From: Fischerella sp.
GTDB taxonomy: Bacteria; Cyanobacteriota; Cyanobacteriia; Cyanobacteriales; Nostocaceae
Reading direction: 5' to 3'
DNA length: 7,700 bases
NCBI GenBank assembly: GCA_026419705.1
Contig: JANZYY010000235.1
Span: forward strand, 1-7,700
Shown piece by piece: positions 4,655 through 7,700 of the stretch. The position numbers and the translations under genes are program-made. Under the pieces are notes generated by a model. That model was given only the letters and a program-made list of their open reading frames with translations. It was not told the origin of the DNA and searched no databases. The first letter of the stretch is position 1. Every line of letters starts with the position of its first letter.

Positions 4655-6754
4655 TCAGCGTATAGCTGGAACAGCAGGTATGTTCGGGTTTTGCAGCGGT
4701 AACTGACTTTGAGCTACGTCACGAGCTTTGATAGCTTGTTCGGAATCTGGCTTCAATTTAATAGCTTGATTGTAAGAGGCGATCGCTTCTTGATAACGCA
4801 GTAAATTAAATAGGGCATTGCCTTTGGAAAACCAGCTTTCATAATGCTCGCTTTTGTAGCGTACTGCTTGGTTGTAAGAGGCGATCGCTTCTTCATATTT
4901 TTTTAAATTATAGAGCGAATTGCCTCGGTTGTACCATACTAAATAATCACCTCGCTTCAGTTCAATTGCTCGATCGTAAGCTGAAATAGCTTCTTCATAG
5001 CGTTGCATTTGGTGTAGCGACCAGCCCTTTCCATACCATGCTTCAAAATTGTTCTGACTATATTTGATGACTTGGTTAAACGATTCAACAGCTTCTGGAT
5101 AGCGTTGCAAATTAATAAGGGTATTGCCTCTTGCTAACCAAGCTCGATCGTAATTTTGATTGAATTGTACGGCTTTGTCATATGCTGTAAATGCGTCTTG
5201 ATAACGTCGCAAATTTACTAAAGCATTACCGCGCTGATACCAGGCTTCTGCATAGCTGGGTTTGATTTCCACGGCTCGATCGTATGCTGATATTGCCTCT
5301 TCGTAACGTTTTAAATTTTGCAAAGCCAAGGCTTTATTATACCAAGCCAAATAATCATCTTTTTGCCATTTAATTGCTTGCTCATAAGCTGATATTGCTT
5401 CATCATATCGCTTTAAATTACTCAAAACCTCTCCTTTTGCATTCCAAACTTTGGGAGAGTTATTTTCAAGTTGTAAAGCTTTATCAAAAGAAGCAATCGC
5501 TTCTTGATATCGTTGCAAATTTTTTAATACAAAACCCCGACCTACCCAAGCTTCTAAATAATCAGGCTCAATTTGAATTGCTTTGTCATATGCAGCCAGT
5601 GCTGCTTTGTATTCTTTCAACTTATTTAGCACATTGCCTTGACCATTCCAAGCATCAGCATAATCTGGCCGAATGTTTACCGCTTTTTCATAGGCGGATA
5701 AAGCATCTTGATAACGCTGTAATTCATAAAGTACATTGGCTTGCCTGTATAATTCTATAGCGTTAACAGAATTGATAGTATGAAAAATATATACTGATGC
5801 TGCTGTACCTAATCCTGCTAAGAGCGCTCCACTTAGCAATTTTATCAATATACTTTTTTTGGGTTTATTGATTTGTATGGAATTCTGATTATAAAAAGGA
5901 ATACTTAAAGCAATTGTCTGAGAACTAGGATGATTCAATTCTTTTAACGCCTGTAGAGCCTCGGTCGCCGAAGGGTAGCGTTGGCGAAAGTCATAGCGCA
6001 CCATTTTGTCTAAAAACTGGGCAAATTCCTGACTTACTTCAGTAGTATGATTTTGCCAAATAATTTCATTGCTATCTGCATCTTCTTCAAGTTGGTCAGC
6101 AGATAAACCAGTGAGTGCTTGAATACCAATAATACCCACAGCATAGAGATCGCTGCTGTATTTTGGATTACCCTGGGCTTGTTCGCTGGGAATATAGCCA
6201 GGAGTACCTATAGCAACGGTGAATTTAGTTTTACCGTTAGGATTAATCACCTGAGTAGTGATTTGTTTAACTGCTCCAAAATCAATTAACACTAACTTGC
6301 CATCTTGCTTGCGTCTGAGTAAGTTATAGAGATTGACATCTCGGTGAATTACGTTTTGTCGATGGACAAAATCTAAGATTTGCAAAATTTCTTCTAAAAG
6401 AGAAATTACTTGTTCTTGACTTAGGGATTTTCCTGGTGTAATTTCCTGACTAAGGTCATGACCTTCAATAAATTCTTGTACCAAATAAAATTCTTCCCTT
6501 TCCTCAAAATATGCCAAAAGCTGAGGAATTTGGTTATGCGTACCTAATCTGTGCAGAACTTGAGCTTCCGTATCAAATAATCGTCTTGCTGTTTGCAAAC
6601 TCACAGGGTCTGTTGCTTGAGGCTTAAGTTTCTTGACAACACATTTAGGACTACCAGGTAATTGAGTATCACAAGCGACAAAAGTTTCACCAAATCCCCC
6701 TCCTCCCAAATGGCTGATTATTTGGTATCGTCCAACAAGTGTCTTTCCCAGCAT
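4655..6754 (-). CDS. Ser/Thr protein kinase with ten TPR repeats
   Basis: A 699-residue Hanks-type kinase with a C-terminal TPR domain, an architecture common in filamentous cyanobacteria. The kinase domain (about 10-270) has a glycine loop 'LGGGGFGET' (16-24), ATP-site Lys41 ('CVVKK'), helix-C Glu63, catalytic Asp139 in HRD, metal-binding Asn144, DFG 158-160 and 'GTPGYIPSEQ' (183-192) for the activation segment. The catalytic-loop Lys of HRDxKxxN is replaced by Asn141. A basic linker ('NKPKK') leads to one membrane span (about 302-324). Ten TPRs of exactly 34 residues then run from 332 to 671 without a gap, followed by a short Pro/Ala-rich tail. The kinase is thus cytosolic and the TPRs probably extracytoplasmic, suggesting a sensor or scaffold input; that is inference. 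The N-terminus 'MLGKTLVGRYQII' is typical, supporting the start; AGG eight bases before it is a modest ribosome site. It diverges from the rhomboid-like gene. Substrates are unknown. Confidence 0.93.
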   Translation of the reverse strand: MLGKTLVGRYQIISHLGGGGFGETFVACDTQLPGSPKCVVKKLKPQATDPVSLQTARRLFDTEAQVLHRLGTHNQIPQLLAYFEEREEFYLVQEFIEGHDLSQEITPGKSLSQEQVISLLEEILQILDFVHRQNVIHRDVNLYNLLRRKQDGKLVLIDFGAVKQITTQVINPNGKTKFTVAIGTPGYIPSEQAQGNPKYSSDLYAVGIIGIQALTGLSADQLEEDADSNEIIWQNHTTEVSQEFAQFLDKMVRYDFRQRYPSATEALQALKELNHPSSQTIALSIPFYNQNSIQINKPKKSILIKLLSGALLAGLGTAASVYIFHTINSVNAIELYRQANVLYELQRYQDALSAYEKAVNIRPDYADAWNGQGNVLNKLKEYKAALAAYDKAIQIEPDYLEAWVGRGFVLKNLQRYQEAIASFDKALQLENNSPKVWNAKGEVLSNLKRYDEAISAYEQAIKWQKDDYLAWYNKALALQNLKRYEEAISAYDRAVEIKPSYAEAWYQRGNALVNLRRYQDAFTAYDKAVQFNQNYDRAWLARGNTLINLQRYPEAVESFNQVIKYSQNNFEAWYGKGWSLHQMQRYEEAISAYDRAIELKRGDYLVWYNRGNSLYNLKKYEEAIASYNQAVRYKSEHYESWFSKGNALFNLLRYQEAIASYNQAIKLKPDSEQAIKARDVAQSQLPLQNPNIPAVPAIR
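4742..5761 (-). repeat. Tandem 102-bp repeat array encoding ten TPRs
   Basis: Ten 102-bp units in strict register encode the 34-residue TPRs. Units differ at many positions but share short blocks such as the 'AYDRA' and 'EAIASY' codons. HIP1 octamers fall at the same place in two adjacent units (4779 and 4881, 102 bp apart), and a one-base variant (GCAATCGC, 5493) lies exactly seven units from the first. This suggests expansion by unit duplication. Confidence 0.9.
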
Positions 6755-6804
6755 TTGGTTCGCCTAGTTGAATGTGCGACAATCTGATTCCAATCTTGCC
6801 ATAT

Positions 6805-6888
6805 ATGGGGGAGTGGGTGATGGGGCGATGGGGAATGAGGGAAAGAACTAATAACAAATGACTAATGACCAATGAATCTTGACTAATT
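6805..6888. repeat. Heptamer repeats between divergent genes
   Basis: A G-rich tract (about 6805-6840; units like TGGGTGA, TGGGGCGA, TGGGGAA, TGAGGGA) is followed by an A-rich heptamer tract in 7-base register at 6847-6888 (ACTAATA, ACAAATG, ACTAATG, ACCAATG, AATCTTG, ACTAATT). Together they fill most of the 137-base gap between the kinase and rhomboid-like genes and reach within three bases of the latter's ATG. The leader of that gene is therefore repeat sequence without a Shine-Dalgarno site. Confidence 0.7.
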
Positions 6889-6891
6889 CTA

Positions 6892-7602
6892 ATGATTCCT
6901 GTTAGCGATAACATTTTTATTGTCACACGTAAAAAACCGATTGTTATTTACTGGCTGATTGGTATTAACATTGCCTTATTTTTGTGGGAATTGAAGCTAG
7001 AGATTGAAGGTCTATTAGGTAACTTAGTTTACAATTGGGGACTGATTCCCGCACAAATGAATGGTGCTATTGGCGATGTACTATCCGGTAATTTAGCTGC
7101 TGGGATATTTTTGTTATCGCGTTCTACTTCTCTGCTAACGGCAATGTTTATCCACGGCAGTTTTAGCCAAATATTAGGAAATTTGTTATTTTTGTGGGTT
7201 TTTGGCAGAAATTTAGAAAAAATCCTCGGTCATGGTCAGTTTCTAGGCTTTTATCTCATGTGTGGAATTCTAACAGGAATAGTACAAATTCTCGCTGACC
7301 CTAGTTTGACGATACCATTAATTGGAGCGAATGGCGCGATCGCATCTATTTTAGGGGCATATGTCTATAAATTTCCGAAAGTTAAAATTGACACAGTTAT
7401 GCCTTTGTTGATTGTATTTATACCAGTACAACTGCCGGCGATTTTCTATACATTTTGGTGGTTTGTACAACAGTTGTTTTATGGTATTGGTAGTTTGAAT
7501 ATTCCTGGTGGCGTCAATCCACTGACTAGCATTAATTATTGGGCGCAGATAGCAGGATTAATTATCGGTGCAACCGCGATGGGACAACTAAAACGACGAT
7601 AA
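6892..7602 (+). CDS. Rhomboid-fold pseudoprotease (catalytic residues lost)
   Basis: A 236-residue polytopic membrane protein of the rhomboid family. The start 'MIPVSDN' matches the usual family N-terminus, which fixes the ATG despite the absence of a ribosome site. Six hydrophobic segments are visible (about 17-35, 78-104, 115-135, 143-158, 168-197 and 213-231). The scaffold is well kept: 'LLTAMFIHG' ahead of and in segment 2, 'LGNLLFLWVFGRNLE' with Asn97, 'LGHGQFL', and 'GANGAIASILGAY' in segment 4. Active rhomboids have GxSG, an AH(x)xG histidine in segment 6 and a conserved His four residues before the Asn. Here these are Asn147 (AAT), Gln219 (CAG) and Gln93 (CAA). Both members of the Ser-His dyad are gone, so proteolysis is not expected. 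By analogy with iRhoms and derlins it may bind membrane clients, but that is inference. It diverges from the TPR kinase gene; heptamer repeats lie on both sides. Confidence 0.88.
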   Translation: MIPVSDNIFIVTRKKPIVIYWLIGINIALFLWELKLEIEGLLGNLVYNWGLIPAQMNGAIGDVLSGNLAAGIFLLSRSTSLLTAMFIHGSFSQILGNLLFLWVFGRNLEKILGHGQFLGFYLMCGILTGIVQILADPSLTIPLIGANGAIASILGAYVYKFPKVKIDTVMPLLIVFIPVQLPAIFYTFWWFVQQLFYGIGSLNIPGGVNPLTSINYWAQIAGLIIGATAMGQLKRR

Positions 7603-7606
7603 ATGA

Positions 7607-7698
7607 GTTAGTGGATAGTGGATAGTGGATAGTAGAAAAAACAATAACTACTACCTATTACCTACTAACTACTACCTACCAACCACTAACTACTAACC
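7607..7698. repeat. Paired opposite-sense heptamer repeat tracts
   Basis: Three exact GTGGATA units (7611-7631) are followed, after an A-rich spacer, by seven degenerate heptamers of roughly complementary sense (ACTACCT, ATTACCT, ACTAACT, ACTACCT, ACCAACC, ACTAACT, ACTAACC; 7650-7698). GTTAGTGG (7607-7614) and CCACTAAC (7683-7690) are perfect inverted copies, so the whole can fold into a long imperfect hairpin just after the rhomboid-like gene stop. It may also help end that transcript. It may continue beyond the window. Confidence 0.8.
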
Positions 7699-7700
7699 AC

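Noticed and set aside
5374..5760. 128-codon + strand frame opposite the TPR array
   Set aside because: It is antisense to the TPR repeats, and its Leu/His-rich periodic content is what the complement of that array gives. No ribosome site or family match was seen.
7611..7698. CRISPR array
   Set aside because: The units are 7 bases long with no spacers between them, which is a heptamer tandem repeat and not a repeat-spacer array.

Overview
The window looks like chromosomal DNA of a filamentous, probably heterocyst-forming (Nostocales-type) cyanobacterium. The evidence is six perfect GCGATCGC (HIP1) octamers (122-129, 1197-1204, 3700-3707, 4779-4786, 4881-4888, 7336-7343), several tracts of degenerate heptanucleotide tandem repeats of the STRR type, and a Ser/Thr kinase with a 'GGGGFGET' loop fused to TPR repeats, a typical cyanobacterial architecture. 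No genus can be assigned from sequence alone.

Layout: six genes alternate strand strictly (-,+,-,+,-,+), so none can form an operon with its neighbour. From the left: a 65-residue double zinc-ribbon protein (210-407, -); a 410-base gap holding a possible TPR-gene relic (583-708, -); a GYD-domain protein (818-1102, +); a large secreted Ntn-hydrolase of the penicillin/AHL acylase family (1302-3785, -); a 363-base divergent gap; a small Trp-rich membrane protein of unknown function (4149-4508, +) followed by a good intrinsic terminator; a membrane-anchored Ser/Thr kinase with ten exact 34-residue TPRs (4655-6754, -); and a rhomboid-fold membrane protein (6892-7602, +). The 199 bases between the GYD and acylase genes hold a HIP1 site and no convincing hairpin.

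Three things stand out. First, the rhomboid-fold protein keeps the rhomboid scaffold but has lost the catalytic Ser and His and a third conserved His, so it should be a pseudoprotease. Second, a heptamer-repeat element, built as two tracts of opposite orientation, sits in frame inside the acylase gene, in the spacer just before the autoprocessing serine. That is a place where extra residues can be tolerated. Similar paired heptamer tracts lie on both sides of the rhomboid-like gene. Third, the kinase catalytic loop reads HRDVNLYN instead of HRDxKxxN.

No multigene system (defence island, biosynthetic cluster, CRISPR, prophage) is visible. The genes appear to be independent housekeeping, signalling or accessory functions in a repeat-rich genome. 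Roles rest on motif recognition by eye; no database search was possible.
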